DNA of 64,000 nucleotides from Bacillota bacterium (GTDB taxonomy: Bacteria; Bacillota; Clostridia; Christensenellales; SZUA-584): contig JAEYZN010000021.1 of NCBI GenBank assembly GCA_023428025.1, positions 260,604 through 324,603 on the forward strand. Direction: 5' to 3'. The notes beneath the pieces were generated by a model. It did no database searches. It saw nothing but the letters and a program-made list of their open reading frames with translations, and had not been told where the DNA came from. Shown here piece after piece: positions 62,814 to 64,000 of this stretch; position 1 is the stretch's first letter; every line of letters begins with the position of its first letter. The position numbers and the translations under genes were made by a program.

Positions 62814-64000
62814 TTTGAGTTGCCTCCCCCGCTATCGTGTGCATAATATTAACTTGTGTCATGTCCCCGCCCATGAGTTCGCCCACTATTTTACGATCCC
62901 GCATCACGATGAGCCGTGAGCAAGTGCGAAGCATCTCCTCTATTTCGGATGAAATAAACGTCACGCTGACGCCTTCTTTGGCAAGCTTTAAAACAAGCTT
63001 TTGGATTTCAACTTTTGTACCGACGTCAATGCCACGCGTCGGTTCATCCAGAATCAGATACTGTGGATTGGTAAGCAGCCAGCGGGCAAGTATGACCTTT
63101 TGCTGATTGCCCCCTGAAAGTGATTTTATGGGCGTATCCATCGAAGCGGTTTTTATCCCTAATAATTTGATGTACTTATCTGCAAAGGCTTCCGCCTCAG
63201 ATTTTGAAAACGGCCGGAAAAATCCCTTCATGACCTGTAATGCAAGTATTATATTTTCACGCACGGACAGATCTTCAACAATACCGTCCTGTTTTCTGTC
63301 CTCGGGCAGATACCCGATACCATGCTTCATGGCATCCTTGGGCCTCAGTATTCTAACGTTTTTTCCGTTTACTCTCACCCTGCCGCTGGTAATTTTATCA
63401 GCGCCGAATATAGCGCGTACGCTTTCGCTGCGGCCAGAACCAAGAAGCCCGGTAAACCCGTTTACTTCTCCCTTGTGAATTTTAAAGTCAAACGCCTTTG
63501 TACCCTCCGCACTGGATAGCCCAAATGCCTCGAAAACGGGCACGGCATCCGCATCGGCATGGATTGCTTTTCTGTTTTCCAACGCTGAAATGTCATCAAG
63601 CTCTTTACCCATCATCTTTGAAATAAGCTGTACGCGCGGTAAATCCTTTATTTCGTACTCGCCGACGAGTTCTCCGTTCCGCAAAACGGTTATCCTGTCG
63701 CATATCTCGTACACCTGTTCAAGGAAATGCGTAATGAAAATGATGCCGACCCCGCGGGACTTCAGTTCGCGCATCAGAGAGAAAAGCTTTGCAACCTCGT
63801 GTTCGTCCAGTGAGGAGGTCGGCTCATCCAGTATCAGTACTTTGCAGTCCATATCTACGGAGCGGGCAATGGCGACCATTTGCTGTACAGCCAGCGAGCA
63901 GGTGGCAAGCTGCTGAGTGGCTCTTGCCGGGATATTAAGTCTGGCAAGTATCTCCGTCGTCTTCTTTTCCATAGAGCGCCAGTTTACAAAACAGTAATTG
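62806..64000 (-). CDS. Sugar ABC transporter ATPase (YtfR-like, two domains; 5' end cut by window edge)
   Basis: About 398 residues are visible and the frame stays open across an internal ATG at 63972 to the window edge (upstream residues NYCFVNWRS match RbsA-type sequences). The first Walker A is outside the window. Visible: degenerate first signature CSLAVQQMVAIARSVDM, Walker B VLILDEPTSSLDEHE, switch His VGIIFITHFLEQVYEI; second domain GLLGSGRSESVRAIFG, signature SLSGGNQQKVILARWLL and YLILDEPTRGIDVGT. It energises the two permeases that follow. Confidence 0.92.
   Translation of the reverse strand, partial: NYCFVNWRSMEKKTTEILARLNIPARATQQLATCSLAVQQMVAIARSVDMDCKVLILDEPTSSLDEHEVAKLFSLMRELKSRGVGIIFITHFLEQVYEICDRITVLRNGELVGEYEIKDLPRVQLISKMMGKELDDISALENRKAIHADADAVPVFEAFGLSSAEGTKAFDFKIHKGEVNGFTGLLGSGRSESVRAIFGADKITSGRVRVNGKNVRILRPKDAMKHGIGYLPEDRKQDGIVEDLSVRENIILALQVMKGFFRPFSKSEAEAFADKYIKLLGIKTASMDTPIKSLSGGNQQKVILARWLLTNPQYLILDEPTRGIDVGTKVEIQKLVLKLAKEGVSVTFISSEIEEMLRTCSRLIVMRDRKIVGELMGGDMTQVNIMHTIAGEATQND

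Overview
The window looks like a chromosomal segment of a low-to-mid GC Gram-positive anaerobe of the class Clostridia (Firmicutes). The evidence is the lipobox-bearing substrate-binding lipoproteins, three YesM/YesN-type two-component systems, a BMP-type nucleoside importer, strong AGGAGG-like ribosome sites with frequent ATGA overlaps, and no outer-membrane genes. Genus cannot be fixed by reading alone. Base composition looks like the mid-50s percent GC by eye (not computed). I see no rRNA, tRNA, CRISPR array or intact insertion sequence. Almost everything is carbohydrate uptake, carbohydrate conversion and its regulation.

Region 1 (1-13.6 kb, all minus strand) reads as a complete phosphorolytic route for a GlcNAc disaccharide. 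An upstream unit encodes a GH94 phosphorylase, a sugar phosphomutase, an unusual ROK/actin-fold sugar kinase and N-acetylglucosamine-6-phosphate deacetylase, and ends in a clear terminator. A second unit, with its own promoter, encodes a sensor kinase, a sugar-binding lipoprotein, two MalF/MalG-type permeases, an AraC-type response regulator and an MsmX-like ATPase cut by the window edge. Region 2 (14.1-19.7 kb) is a MacB/FtsX-type ABC system with a giant coiled-coil permease and a divergent TetR regulator, followed by about 1 kb without an intact gene.

Region 3 (20.6-46.4 kb) is the most unusual part. It holds seven paralogous medium-chain zinc dehydrogenases (MDRs) in five transcription units. 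They share a roughly 35-residue insertion after the catalytic cysteine carrying a conserved LHPPHDHQ motif, and a GACCxPVxxDWSYIHFKG signature near the C-terminus. They sit with a ribose-type ABC importer, a TIM-barrel sugar epimerase, a Gfo/Idh/MocA oxidoreductase, two MFS carriers, a tandem AhpD/carboxymuconolactone decarboxylase-like protein, a binding-protein/kinase/response-regulator sensor trio, a TetR regulator and a LysR regulator. I read this as an oxidoreductive catabolic island for polyols, keto-sugars or glycosides whose substrate cannot be named from sequence.

Region 4 (46.8-51.4 kb) has a GT4 glycosyltransferase, a UDP-glucose 6-dehydrogenase and a radical SAM protein in one operon, facing a zinc-dependent phospholipase C-like protein. 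Region 5 (51.7-59.1 kb) is a BMP/NupOPQ-type nucleoside importer downstream of a third two-component system. Region 6 (59.4-64 kb) is a YtfR/YtfT/YjfF-like pentose or galactofuranose importer, cut by the window edge, followed by a badly decayed L-arabinose isomerase pseudogene.
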